DNA of 64,000 nucleotides from Hofstenia miamia (GCA_004352715.1 SCFE01000113.1:534663-598662); one strand, 5' to 3'; counted from the first letter of the stretch, positions 1-12,427 are shown. Notes: generated by a model not told the origin, from the sequence alone. A program made the numbers and translations.

Positions 1-650
1 TTGGCATAAGACCGACTAATCTGAAAATTTGGCATGTTTAGAATTTAAAATTTTTACAAAAATTTAATTTCTAAATAAAAAAAATAATTTTTTTATATAT
101 TTCAGCTACAGGAATAATTCTAGATCAGAACTTCCTCATTAAATGAGTGTGCACAAAGCTATAGGTGTGTCCATGTCAAAGGGCATTCAGTATTTCTTAA
201 CAAGCTTGAATAAAATTGTATGAAATTTGGACAAAGTAGTTTATTAGTTTATATAGTAACCCTAGTGGAAATAGAGTTAAGAATTCAATGATGTGGTATA
301 GATTATTTTTTAAGAAAGCAAAGTTATTTAAGAAATGATATATATATATATATAGGTTCAAACAAAGCTGTTTTTTAGAGACTAAGTCACTGTAAATAAT
401 CAACATTTGTTGTTGTGTTGTTTTACTAAAGGATATTAGAAATGTTCTATTTTGTTTGACAACCTAAAATCAAAATGCGAAATTGGCCATTGAATCTTAA
501 AAAATTTATGTAAATAGGAAAAATATATATATCAAGTTAAAAATTGGTGCAGTGACTTTCTAGATATTTATGTGCATGGCTAAGTTATAGACAGAAGTAA
601 TTTAAAATTTTCTTAAAATATCAAAACCAGATGATCTAACTTATGTTTAG
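1..650. other. Intron or upstream sequence of the transporter gene
   Basis: AT-rich sequence ahead of the first visible transporter exon. I find no further SLC1 exon here. The exon starting at 651 begins with the last base of a codon, so the preceding exon lies outside the window. A short TA run sits near 340-355. Confidence 0.6.
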
Positions 651-3600
651 GTATACGCCTGTTGGGATTTTCTTCCTCATCGTTCAAAACGTCATCAAGT
701 TAGAAGACCTGAAAACAACAGCTGAAACGATGGGGATGTTCATTTTTACTGTCATTTTGGCACTTTCTATTCACTTTTTTCTCATTCTTACTCCCATTTA
801 CTTTGTATTTGTAAGAAAAAACCCCTTAGTTTTCCTTCGAAATCTACTTCCTGCAATAATGACTGCATTCGGAACTGCTTCAAGGTAAATCTATTACTGA
901 TGTAATTTCATACAAATCATTTTATACCTCGATTTTGAAATTACTAAGTTGGATATTTATTAACCTGAAAGTTAACTTTTTTTGTCTAATAATGTACAAC
1001 AAAGGTAAATCGAAAAATACATATAACATAACTGAATGACAAAATACATAATTTATTTATATATGATAATATTAAAGTACTAGATAAACGAGGAAGCAGA
1101 ATTTTGCAATTTTAAGTAATAAACTGTCAAAATTCATTGGAAGTTATATTTCAATCAACAGGTTTTTTTCAAACATCTTCATTTCATGCTAGCAAAGAAA
1201 TGTTAAAAAAAGGTAAAGAAGGATGAGTTTAAGTTTTATTTGGATCTAAGAATGAGATATTAACATTAAAAATATAAAATGGTACTCTCTTAGTGAAAAT
1301 TTAATTTTGATGTAGAAAGATCCAATTTCTATCTGCACAAAAGTAGATTGCTGTTAAAAACATTTAGTTGCTTACATTACTAATGCATGCATGGCTTAAC
1401 TAAGCTTGGAGAATGTGTTACATTCTACAATTTTTATGGATTATATCAAGAGCATTATGGTAGGCAAAAGTTAGCGCAAGCTCTTGTTAATTAATTTATA
1501 TATTTTGACGAAAATGGAAGCAATTATTTTTTATTTGCAAAACGACCTCTGGTATTGTGAAAAATACCATTAAATACCATTATATTTTTAATTGTAAGTG
1601 CATCTGGGATCAATATTAAATGAAATACTAACTCTTAATGATTTTACAAAATGCTAACTTTACTGCGAATTGTATTATGGAAAAATATTCTAGATAAATT
1701 TGACAAGGCCATAAGTCACGATTATCACAAAAGTTGAAAATTTACAGTAAAGCGTGAATGTGTAAATAATTATTGCAATATACACTAATTGTAGCCAAAA
1801 CTGAGGGATTTTGAATATGGAACTGTGTTTTTGAAATATATTTTTCCAATATTTCTTCAAAATATTTTAGTTCTGCCACTTTACCAATGACATTCCATTG
1901 TTTGGAAGAGAAGAATAATATTGACAAGCGTGTAACAAGATTTGTGCTTCCAATTGGCGCAACTGTCAATATGGACGGCACGGCATTATATGAAGGACTT
2001 TGTGCTCTATTTATCGCTCAAATGAATGATTATTCCTTAGATATTGGACAGATTTTAACTATAATGTAAGTCTCTATTCGTAACCCTCTGTAATTGTACG
2101 GTTAGTAATACATACAAACATATTTAATATGTATGTATATATCAAGAGTTCGATATCTACATTTTTTTAATATTGAATTGAGAGCGGATTTTATATTGAC
2201 TAAGTGCTTTCTATCTTTTGTTAAAACCTTGTAGTCTATATTGATTTCAATTTTCTGGACTTCATTTTTAAAAACAAAAACTTTTTGTACAAAACGCGTT
2301 ATATCCAAATTTTTTTTCAAATTGCGATATATCAATTCTCTTCACTTTTCTGTGTTATCCATTGAGTGAACTATTTCTTCAGGTACATGATGTTATTCAC
2401 ATGGTTGTACGAACTACCGCACATTTGGCCACTGTTAGACTAGCGATTGGTTCAAATGTGATCTATCACATTTTGATTGAATCACACGTCTAACCACCCG
2501 AGATAATTAGCGAAGTGAAGATCACGAAGAAATCGTGCGCGTTCGATTTCCTTGTAATCGTCACGTCGCTAATTATCTCATGTGGTTAGACATGCAATTC
2601 TTTCAAATGTGATAGATCACTTGGTAAGAATCACAAGTCTAACCGTGGCCTTTGGCAGACATTAGCCAATGTAGAAGAAGTTGCAAATGTGCACTCTGCG
2701 GATGCGGGTCGATAACGATCATGATTGACGGTTTGTGTTTAGTACTTGGTGAACAACAGACGCAATACGATGAAAACACTGTTCGAAAGACTGTTCCTGG
2801 CCCGATTTATGAGTGCGGGTCAAAAGACAGACATGTGCGAGATAAATATTTCTTTTGGGCTATGCACAGTAGGTCAGTAATACCAAAACGCGGACAAAAA
2901 TATTATACATGTATAACCATAGTTTTGATGTCTACCAACTAAGGTTGGTATGCTGGTCGTGCATAGGCGATAAATTTCAAAATTCAATAATCGAATTAAT
3001 AAATAACTGTCATTTAAAGATATGCTTTGTAAGCATGGTACTGGCTTAAATGCAACACTTCAACTTTTGATTTAACTAGGAAATGTATAATGAGAAAAAT
3101 ATATGGCAGACATCTTTCAGGCTGTTATTGGTCAAAATTTGTGAAACCTTTAAAATGAAAACATAATTTTAAAAATATGATGTATACTTAGTTGAATTAG
3201 GTAAAGTTAAACAAGATACATGATTATAGGAAAACAATAAGACTGATTTCTTTCGTATATACTCTGGTATTTTAATATTGTGAATAAAAAGAATATGTTT
3301 TTAAATATCCCAACAAATTGTTCATTGTTTTTTATAGTAAACACAATAAATAAACAAATTATCTTATTAATTTTAGGTATGCTGCAAATATTTTTGACAA
3401 CTACATTTGTCAAATATGAATTAACGAGCAACTAAATGTACTTTAAAGTTTTGAAAAACACCCTAAGGGTTAGGGTGATTCTAAAATGTATGAAATTTTT
3501 TTTTCATTGACATTGGTTACGGATAAATCAGACAAATTTTTCGTCTGTCGTAATTGAAAGAATAGATCAATTGCCATTTGTACTGATGTGCCTCTTTCAC

Positions 3601-4112
3601 CAACAACCTGAGATGATAACAAGGAATTCCTCGAGCTATCCATTATCTTTCTAAGCGGTGTTCCCAATTATGCATCAAGAATTACACTAAATGTTTATCA
3701 AAATAAATGTAAAAACTTTTGAAAAAAAATAAATTTATTTAAAATTTTATAGATAGCTTAAAGAATTACAAATATACTGACGAATGAATGAAAAAATATT
3801 CTATTTAAACCCTTGAAGTAACATTTTATTTAAAATATTCACGAAACCAAACAAAACCGCAGAAAAACGGTTATGATGTAAATATTTTTGGGGTTCTCTG
3901 ACAAGATTCGTCCTAGGGCCGCCAGCAAATAAATCCTGCATTGATTAGTAGAAGACACTGATTGCTAATTCTATATGTATATATATATGATTAAACTAAA
4001 AATGTCGTAGCACTAATAATTGAAAAGTAATTTATCAGCTTTAGTTTTGGGATATTTACTACAAGTACTAAATATTTATGAGAAACATTTCAATTTATAG
4101 ACAACTTTGAGG

Positions 4113-4166
<54 letters not shown>

Positions 4167-5039
4167 AATATATATATATATATATATGCAAATTCAAATA
4201 AAATTCAATTTTCAATTAATGATGTAAATTCTCCCCAAATATTAGTAATTGCATAACAAAAATGGCACAGATTTGGCCTGCTCAACACATTGGAAAATCT
4301 TGGTTCAAGCATTTGCTAAATGCACAGTAAAATTCTATATCAATACTTGTTAACTAAATCTAATTCATGGACTATTTTTAGTATAATCAGCATTGTGGCA
4401 AGCGTTGGCGCAGCTACCATACCTAGTGCCGGATTGGTCACAATGGTCTTAGTATTTGAGTCCGTTGGCTTACCCGTAGAGCAGATTGCTATGATTTATA
4501 CTGTTGATTGGTTTCTGTAAGTTGATTTCGTATTTATAAGTTTTTGTATTTCAATACTTGCTGCAATTTTTTTGTCAGTGGTGAGACTTAAATGACCTGA
4601 AATTAGCTTTTAATTTGCATGAGATGATAAAAAAACAGATGGATTAATTGCAATATACATATAGAAAATATTGACATTCTTGTAGGAATGCTTGGAATAT
4701 TGCTATAATTCTGGGAAAATCAAAATTTTTCTAATTTTTTTTACGAGCATATTTAAAATGAAATGAAATTTAAAATTTAGTTTTGTTTATATCACTCTTG
4801 TTTGATATTAAGCATTGGCAATTAGCAAGGAAGTTATAATATAATTTGTTTAAATATGAGAATTTAGGTGCAGTATTATATGATAATTATATATTTAACA
4901 TTTTGAAATTTATAGAGATCGATTTCGCACTGCTGTAAACATCACTGGAGATTCCATTGGTGCCGCAATTGTGGACAAACTGTGCTTGAAGAATGTATGC
5001 AGCAGCAAAGAAAATGATATCATTAGTAGCAACATTTAA
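651..5039 (+). CDS. Excitatory amino-acid transporter (SLC1/EAAT family), 3' half, four exons
   Basis: Sodium-coupled glutamate/aspartate transporter of the plasma membrane. Exons are 651-884, 1871-2065, 4382-4516 and 4916-5039 (stop TAA 5037-5039). All have AG acceptors and GT donors, and phases join cleanly to give 228 residues. The protein starts at [11 protein letters not shown], so the first half of a normally ~500-residue protein lies upstream of the window. Visible family marks: the HP1 serine-rich loop (TASSSATLP, formed across the first junction), NMDGTALYE in TM7, the HP2 segment [14 protein letters not shown], and TM8 [17 protein letters not shown]. The arginine in DRFRT is the residue that pairs with the substrate side-chain carboxylate in EAATs. 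Neutral ASCT transporters carry Cys or Thr there, so acidic substrates are inferred. The tail after TM8 is short and ends SSNI. The second intron (2066-4381) holds a palindromic MITE and a TA microsatellite. Confidence 0.93.
2427..2650. mobile_element. Palindromic foldback MITE inside transporter intron
   Basis: A 224-bp, GC-richer block that is an imperfect inverted repeat over its whole length. The left end GGCCACTGTTAGACT matches the reverse complement of the right end, GGCCACGGTTAGACT. The match continues inward through TGTGATCTATCACAT and GAGATAATTAGCG to a centre near 2540. The motif GTTAGAC/GTCTAAC occurs four times, so each arm carries two. TTT flanks both ends, a possible 3-bp target duplication. 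It has no coding capacity, and the superfamily is not clear from the ends. Confidence 0.75.
2652..2942 (+). other. Unrecognised 96-codon ORF in transporter intron
   Basis: The block just right of the MITE is less AT-rich than its surroundings and open for 96 codons, with a cysteine cluster near the start ([14 protein letters not shown]). I recognise no family. It could be an old transposon fragment or chance, and it has no obvious splice signals linking it to the transporter. Confidence 0.15.
3470..3667 (-). other. Unrecognised 65-codon ORF, antisense in transporter intron
   Basis: Open antisense frame, less AT-rich than its surroundings, with a soluble-looking composition ([20 protein letters not shown]). 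No family recognised. It may be a fragment of a processed gene or transposon, and expression cannot be judged. Confidence 0.15.
4117..4187. repeat. (TA)n microsatellite
   Basis: Almost pure TA dinucleotide run with one CAAA interruption, in the transporter intron about 190 bp before exon 4382-4516. Confidence 0.95.
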
Positions 5040-5698
5040 TTCACAAGCAATTAGATTTTATATTTTATTGTTGTCATTTGGCTATTAAAAATTTGCTTAC
5101 TCTAATATTGTTTTTTATAGAATTGCTAACTTGAGGTCCTCTTTATACGAAGTCATTTGGATGAACTGTTCTTGAGCTAAAAATGAGGTAACCTTTGAAA
5201 CGAACAATAGCTTTTGCCATCTGCATTACTGAATTTATTTTAATCAACTTTACATCTAAGGATGAAACATATGTTTCACCTGGACATAGAAGTGGATATT
5301 CATTCACAAAGAATAACAAATTACAGAAATTTGATTACTGCATTTGTATTATTGACCGTTAATAACTGCTTAAAGGTAATTTTAGAATCCACAAGTTTTA
5401 ATTTTTAGAGTTTTTTATAGATTTGTAAGAAAATTTTTGGATATTAATTGAGTTTTATTAAAACACGTAAAATACTATATTTACTAGTTTTAACAAACTA
5501 AGTAGAACAACCTTATAGATGGTTCTATACTTGGGTAGTTCGCGATATTTTTGGGAGATAAAAGAAGACGTGCATGCATACAGATTACAAACTGTGTATT
5601 GAGACCTTAATTCTTTACCTGAACAAATTGATCAATTTATCAACCTCTCTTGAGGATGAAAACCAAATCTGAAATGCACCCATGAAGTAAGTCAGGAT
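5040..5698. other. 3' flank of transporter gene
   Basis: AT-rich, no ORF recognised. Presumably contains the transporter 3' UTR and the 3' end of the neighbouring LINE relic. Confidence 0.4.
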
Positions 5699-6250
5699 TC
5701 AAGATTTGTAAAGAGTAAGTTTTACGTGGTATAAAGTATTAAATGGAATTGATCTCTTTAGTAACATAAAAGAATATTTACACATTTTTATTTTTTCATA
5801 CACATTTAGAGTACAGGATAAATCATGACTAAAATACACACCAAGATCTTTAACATATGCAATAGGTTTAAGCATTGAACCATCAATTTGAATAGACGAA
5901 TCAGATATAGGATTAGAGGCATACTCACAGTTTTTTTTAATAAATGTCATTTTATTTTTTGCCCAAACTACAAGAGAAAAGTAATCATCTTCAATATTGC
6001 GTAAAGATGGAGAAAAAATGTTTGGATCATTAGCGAACAAGTATGAGGTGCAAAACGATGGAATGTCATTCATAGACATGAGAAATAGTAATGGTCCCAA
6101 CATTAAGCCTTGGGGCACACCACTGGTAGCAGGTAACCAACAGATCGACAAAAATGTATGCTAACACATTGAACTCTATTTGTCAGGTAAGAGGCAAGGA
6201 TTCTAAGATTTTCCCACCAATATCGAAAATGAACAACTTATGTATTATAT
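5699..6250 (-). pseudogene. Non-LTR retrotransposon reverse-transcriptase relic
   Basis: A 150-codon frame (5699-6151) reads through RT motifs: SGVPQGLMLGPLLFLMSMND (fingers/palm), then FANDPNIF at the place of the catalytic FADD box, then a downstream YVKDLGVYF motif and the start of the thumb region. FADD to FAND loses one catalytic aspartate. Upstream, a different frame continues the family (WENLRILASYLTNRVQ), so there is a frameshift near 6140. Only a few hundred bases of a LINE ORF2 remain and the copy is dead. Confidence 0.8.
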
Positions 6251-7419
6251 CCCCTTGAGACTCAAGGTGTACAATTGTACACATATAGATACTAGATTTT
6301 TGTTGAAATATTAAATTATATCCAACCTTGAATATCTTTGTTTATTAAACTAGGCAACTTTGTCGTTATCTTAAAATTAATTTGGTCTAAATAGTGGTAT
6401 TTATTATTATTGAAGCAAAATTTTAAAAATTAGCATTCAACAACATGGAGAATTTGGGGAAACTAGTTAATTTGAGGTATTCACAAATCATAATATAGCT
6501 TCACAAGAAACAAGTTTTTGCATAATTTCAATGTTATAATTCATAAGAATCTCTAAATAAAATGTTTTCAACAAAAATATGTCATTAAATTGCATGATTG
6601 GGTCACAATTTGTACAAATGTGCGCAGTCAATTTCAATGAAAATATTAACAATAGAAAAAATTTCTTAATGTAATCAGAAACAATTGAGACAAACATTGC
6701 TGAGCAATCATATAAATATTTTGTAGCACTTCCATACAATGTGTATGTTTGAAGGGGATATAAGTAACTACATCATCATTTTCAATGATCGGCAGTGAAG
6801 AATTTGCATTTTTTGAAGCTTGGACTTCTTCATTAAGCTAAATTTTATGACGATTTTGATTTGACAAAACTTGGTTATGTATTCGTTGGAGGCCTTATAT
6901 TAACATTTTTAAAAATATTGTTGATAAAAGCCCTATAGAAAGAATGTGAAAATTCAAATTTTGCAATAATAATGTTCTATCTATAATTGTAAAATTCATG
7001 AAAATATAGATATTAAAGAATTGACAGAAAGATTGCAGGAGGATCAACCCTCCATGTGGAAAAATGCTAATAAATGAAATTCCCCTTGCCTCATCTTAAA
7101 GGAAAATCATATTTAAATGACAACTTAATAAAAATGGTTTTACTTGTATATAATTCTTGAGCAATACACTGAATAATAATCTTTGTTTTCCCAAATAACA
7201 TGTTTTGTGTTATTGTCAAATCTTTGTCGCATATGAAACAAATTTATGACATAAGAAATAAGTGAGGTCTATTGAGCACATAGCTTAGCTCCATGCTTTG
7301 GCTTTCTTTTGTAATTTACATTTTATTAGCTTTTGTTAATGCTTTTATCAATTGCAAGCAACTGTTCCTACAAATGAGCTTAAAAGTCAATTAAGTCAAA
7401 ATCATTTGGTCGGTCAAGA

Positions 7420-7458
<39 letters not shown>

Positions 7459-7600
7459 CTTCATTTGTGACCTAGTCTATTATCGAGTACAAACCACACT
7501 TCATAACAACAATGGAAGAGTGCGTCAAGAGCGCAGATGAATAAAAGGCAATTGTCAAAAGTTAATAAACTATCATGAAGAAACCAAGAATTTTTCAAAT
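6251..7600. other. Unassigned AT-rich stretch with TA microsatellites
   Basis: No gene or complete repeat recognised. A TA run lies at about 7425-7456 and another starts near 7601, running into the left end of the Tc1 element. Confidence 0.4.
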
Positions 7601-7623
7601 ATATATATATATATATATATATA

Positions 7624-9202
7624 AACTGTGTCCATCGCTTTATTGCAGATCAGTATTTTCTTAATTTTAAGATTATTATAAACTTCTGTAAAGTGAAATT
7701 TTAGTCACTGGAAGAAGATACGTTATTTTGTAAATTTTTGTGAAATTTCTGTCATTATTTATCAAGTTATGGCTATTTTTTAATTTTTAGCTGATATTAG
7801 CTGTCCAACGCTTTATTGCAGATTTCAAAAATGCCTAAAAAAGGACGTTTAACAGCTTCTGAAAAGGACCGAATTGTTGCAGGCCTTTCAGAAAGAAAGT
7901 CTCTCGTAGACCTGGCTAAGGAGCTTGGAAGAGATCGAAGAACGTTGTCTTCATTCGTGAAAAATCGTAACACTAAGTCAAGAAAAGACAAGGGCTCAAG
8001 AAGGACACTTTCCCCTCGTGATTTGAGAAAAATTCGTCGGCGAATTATGAAACAGCCTTGCAACACCAACGCTGCCATATTTGATAAGGCTGGTGTGCCT
8101 TCTGTGTCCAGACAGACACGTTGTAATGTGTTAAATGACATTGCCAAAAACATTAAGCCCATTGCAAGACTTGTTTTAAACAAAACTCATAAGGAAAAGC
8201 GTGTTGAATGGGGTAAAAAATACATGAAAACGGACTTTCAAACTGTCCTTTTCACCGACGAAGCTAGAGCAACACTTGATGGGCCAGATGGATGAGCCAA
8301 AGTTTGGAATCCTCTTGGAGCTCCTACCCCTCACCTGTTCCGTCGCCAACAGGGAGGTGGGGGCGTCATGTTTTGGGCCGGGATAATCGGTGATGAACTT
8401 GTTGGACCTTTCCGAGTTCCTGAAGGCGTCAAGCTGACAAGCCAGTCGTATACTGCGTTCTTAGATGAACATTTGTCCCCATGGCTTGATGACCTTCCAT
8501 TGGAACGTCGCCGCAACTTGATTTTCATGCATGACAATGCCCCGTCTCATGCAGCTAAAGCGACCACAGCTTTCCTCGGATCCCTCGGCATCACTGGAGG
8601 TCATCTTATGACATGGCCACCATGTTCTCCGGATCTTAACCCGATTGAACAACTCTTGAACATTCTGAAGAGGAAGGTTTATAAGGGAGGAGTCCAATTT
8701 TCATCGAAAGACGCACTTTGGATGAGGATTAAGGAAGTTGCTGCTGGTATAACTTTTTCTCAAATCCACGGATTAACTTCTTCAGTTGACAACAGACTGT
8801 TTAATGTCATCTTCGAAAAATGGAAGTTATGTTGACAAGTAAATGATTTCTCTAGCAATAATTTATTGGTTTGTTTTTTCTATTTGTGGTATTAATTATG
8901 TTATTTTGTAAATTAAAGTAAAATTCCAAAGTGAATTTTAGCTTTATCCCCTAAAAAACATAATTAAAATTTCAAAACAAACACATTTTCAATCTCTTGC
9001 AATAAAGCGTTGGACAGCTAATATCAGCTAAAAATTAAAAAATAGCCATAACTTGATAAATAATGACAGAAATTTCACAAAAATTTACAAAATAACGTAC
9101 CTAGGTATCTTCTTCTAGTGACTAAAATTTCACTTTACAGAAAATTATAATAATCTTAAAATTAAGAAAATACTGCTCTGCAATAAAGCGATGGACACAG
9201 TT
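7624..9202 (+). mobile_element. Tc1-like DNA transposon with IR/DR termini (DD37E type)
   Basis: A 1579-bp element flanked by TA on both sides. It has inverted repeats of about 205 bp per end, starting AACTGTGTCCATCGCTTTA. Each end carries two copies of a ~20-bp motif: outer TGTCCATCGCTTTATTGCAG (7629) and inner TGTCCAACGCTTTATTGCAG (7802), mirrored at about 8998-9016 and 9179-9199. This is the nested IR/DR layout known from Sleeping Beauty-type elements, where the transposase binds both sites. Arms differ by only a few bases, so the insertion looks recent. Confidence 0.92.
7831..8835 (+). pseudogene. Tc1-family transposase, DD37E, one nonsense codon
   Basis: Full-length frame from ATG 7831 to the stop at 8833-8835 (334 codons), broken only by a TGA at 8293-8295. 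Related transposases read GPDGW there, so a TGG to TGA change is likely. N-terminal helix-turn-helix (KGRLTASEKDRIVAGLSERK, then LAKELGRDRRTLSSFV), then the catalytic domain: first Asp in VLFTDEAR, second in FMHDNAPSH, Glu in SPDLNPIEQ. I count 37 residues between the second Asp and the Glu, against 34 in classical Tc1. DD37E groups are known in animals. An alternative start at TTG 7816 is unnecessary. The copy is probably non-autonomous unless the stop is suppressed. Confidence 0.9.
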
Positions 9203-9615
9203 TATATATATATATATTACAATCTCTGAAAAATTTCAAAATAAAGATAGTGTTCGGAAATCATTAGCCTCATAAACAGAAAGTTCCCATAATTTTGATT
9301 TCTTTTAGTAAAGGACATAACAAGGGTGAGACAATTCGATATTTTCAACAGGAAAATACTGTAATTCTGGAATAAAACCGAATTAAACTAAATGGAAATC
9401 AATATATGTAAGTGTACAGGAATTTTAATGCAAAAAATTTCAATTTTTGATGAAGTTCTAGAAAATTTTATGTTTAGCTAATATCTACAGCGGACGCATT
9501 CAGTGGCTAAATTTTATTTAAAATCAATTGGTCGTATTTGAAAGCTTTCTGCCACTGAAAACAACTTTATAGCAACAGTATTTATATAAATGCAGATAGA
9601 ATTTTTTATGTTAGG
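9203..9615. promoter_or_regulatory. Upstream region of GPCR gene
   Basis: Between the Tc1 element and the GPCR start codon. No clear TATA box or other defined motif. It would contain the promoter if the first GPCR exon is also the first exon of the transcript. Confidence 0.25.
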
Positions 9616-9917
9616 ATGGATCAAAATTTGAACGTCACATTTCTGCCATTGGAACTACAAACACGATTCATTTTATCAAATTACTTGAACATTGTGAATG
9701 GCGTAGTTGGTGTGGTTGGGATTTGGTTAAATTTCTTAACTTTTCTGACTTGTAGTAAACTTAAGAAGAAACATAAGACATCATTTACAATGATAATGCA
9801 AATGCTTGCATTTTGGGATGGCATTTGTTGTGCTAATTTTGGAATTCGAACCGGTATACTTCGGCCTATGGGTGCGTAATATCTAGTTATAGCATAAGTT
9901 AACATAAAATGCATCAC

Positions 9918-9954
<37 letters not shown>

Positions 9955-12427
9955 ATATATATATTTTTTATTTCTTTATTTATTTATTTATTTTAGAAAA
10001 TCTATTTTAAAATGAAAAATATTAGATACGGCAAAAATCTTTTCCTTTATAATACATTACGTATATTCGAATGTTTAGTTTAATAGCTTCTATTAACCTT
10101 AAAACACATTTACAAAAAAATTTCTCGAAGCCTTTTTGCAAAGTTGGAAATCCTGAGGCATGAGCACGTCTGTTAGGGAACATTCTTTAATGCAATGTTG
10201 AAAATTTCTATAAAAGTGTATTGCTTGAAGTAATTGAAAACATTAGCAATTTTTCATTTAAAATTTTTGAAAAAAATTGAAATTCTCTCCATACGTGAGG
10301 TTGATGTATTTATTACGTTTTGAACTCATGGACCAAAAAAGAACTTTAAGTGCTTTTGATATGTGCAATTATATCCCAAACCCATTGAAGCGTGCAGTAC
10401 GCAGTCTCAAAGGTCGATGGGCCAATGGGACAGATTAAAGGGAAAGAGAAGACTCTCCTTTATTAGGTGATGCTTTCAGATTGAGCATAATGTTAGTTGT
10501 TTTTGATAAAATTTTTCATAGGATCTTAAAAATTTTCAAAAAACTCAGAGCTGACTAAAACTAACATTAGTGTAGTTCTTTCTATAATTTTTTTCTTATT
10601 ATTTGAAGAAAAGGCGAAATTTTCCCATACCGAATTAGTCTTTAATGTGTTCATTAATTCTTAGTGCATGTCTTTGGAAGCGATCTAATATTTTCAGGTC
10701 GAAACCTTTAGAAATCGGCGCAAGGCTTTCAATATTTTTGTGATGCTAAATAACGTACCAGAAAGTTTTAAAATGCAAAGAAATTGCTCAAGACAAAACA
10801 TATAGATATATCATGTAATCTATTTCAGTATATATTTTCTGTTGCAAGATACACTCAAACATGCAATGTATTGGCTGGATAATCCTCCAAAAATATGTAG
10901 CCATTTATATTTATAATAAGACTCAATTTTCGGGCACAAATTTCTGAATTTGAATTTCCTTAGCTTAAACGCATTGAAATTTTTACTACAAAGTTTTTCT
11001 TGTATTGTGCATATATCTAAAAAAGTTCGTATATGTACTTAACCCTATTATAAATTTGTGTATTTCTCCATATTCTGTCCAGGACTGCTAAAAAATTAAT
11101 GGTGGGAAATTTAATGAACATTAATGGAAAGCCATTTATGATGTCCATTATTGCAATTGTTGTATAACTTTGCTAAATTGTCTTTCCTTGGACAATCAGT
11201 GCTACTTTTGTATCACAAGCAAAGCTAGTTTTCCGACTAGACACAAGGTATTCACGTCAATTCTATCATTGGACTTATTTGTAGTAATTTTAATTTGATG
11301 GTTCGACAGTGCCACTTGTCAAAATGTAATTGCATCCTGAAGCAGCTACGCAGTGTGAAACACGGAAATGAGTGCCATTGATGCATACTTTACAATAGTG
11401 CTTTTTATAGTGTTTTAGTATATGCAAAACTAAAGACAAACTTTGTAAATTAAATTCACCCTTCACAAATATTTGAAGAATATAATGTGAAAAAACAAAA
11501 AAATTAATAAATATCAGCATTATCATATGTACTTCCAAAATGGCCATTAATTTTCGAATGGCCATAATTAATTATTAATTTCCCATATCCAGTAATGGAT
11601 TTTTAAGAAAGTTGTTTCCATTAAATTAAAATTAATTTTTGTGCACACCTGATACTGTGTATCTTGTACAATACACTGAAAATGATATTTTTTGTATTGA
11701 TTTCGAAAATATTTGCATTTAACTGATTGGTGTACATTAATTGATATTAAAGAGTTATATATTTTTCTTAGGAATAAACATCCAACATTGGAACAAAACA
11801 TTATGCAAAGTGACATTCCTATTCTTAACATGGAACTATACTGAAACTGTTTGGTTTGTTGTCTTATTAACTTGTGAACGTGTAATGAGTATTAAATATC
11901 CAATATTCTACAAAAATCACGCAACTCCCAGAAATGCATATTTTGCTGGGCTAATTTTATCCATTGTTCTCTTGATTTTTACGACGCCTCATGCCTATTA
12001 TTTTACAGTAAAGGATGGGATATGCAGGCCGGTTGTTGCACGTCCTCTGTATGATATTTACTATAATGGTTTTCACATTGGATTAACATTTATAGTACCA
12101 TCATTTATTGTGATTTGTGGAAATTCTGTGATTATCCGTGGATTGTATAAGTGGCGAGAAAGACAACTCGCTGAAGCTAACATTGCATTTCTTCTTCTGG
12201 TCATCTCTGTTACGTTTCTTTGTTCAGTGGTTGGGTCGAGCTTGTTTGCAGTTCATTCTATGTATCTTAACAGTGACACTCCCGAAGGCATTGCAAATAT
12301 TTATTTACAGTATGCCATTACAAACCACTTCCACTTAATAAACAGTGCTGTTAATTTTGTTTTCTATATTATTTCTACAAAATTCTTTAGAGAGCAATTC
12401 TTTTGTATCATGTTATGTAAGAAATGA
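9616..12427 (+). CDS. Class A (rhodopsin-like) G protein-coupled receptor, two exons
   Basis: Seven-helix plasma-membrane receptor of 303 residues. Exon 1 is 9616-9871 (donor GT at 9872) and exon 2 is 11772-12427 (acceptor TTCTTAG). The split glycine codon joins TM2 to TM3. There is an N-glycosylation site N6-V-T. Class A marks: TM1 Asn (GIWLNF, N39), TM2 LAFWDG with D68, C97 at the start of TM3 and C170 in extracellular loop 2 (likely disulphide), C120-E-R-V in place of DRY, TM5 proline (FIVPSF, P195), and TM7 N280-F-V-F-Y in place of NPxxY. The TM6 CWxP motif is absent (TFLCSVVGS). The short C-tail ends CIMLCKK. This pattern resembles divergent protostome or cnidarian peptide-type orphan receptors. 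The ligand cannot be assigned. The start ATG has a fair context (AGGATGG). Confidence 0.9.
9872..11771 (+). other. GPCR intron
   Basis: A 1900-bp intron carrying a TA microsatellite (9919-9964) followed by a TTTA run (about 9971-9993). No ORF or repeat element recognised in the remainder. An antisense 91-codon frame at 11290-11565 has no recognisable content. Confidence 0.7.

Noticed and set aside
7797-8183. 128-codon minus-strand frame
   Set aside because: It is the antisense shadow of the Tc1 transposase.
11290-11565. 91-codon antisense frame in the GPCR intron
   Set aside because: No recognisable motif and lies wholly within a supported intron.
11741-11771. Extending GPCR exon 2 upstream to a TTG start at 11741
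   Set aside because: The AG at 11770-11771 is a good acceptor and gives the correct phase with exon 1; the extra residues do not fit TM2-TM3.
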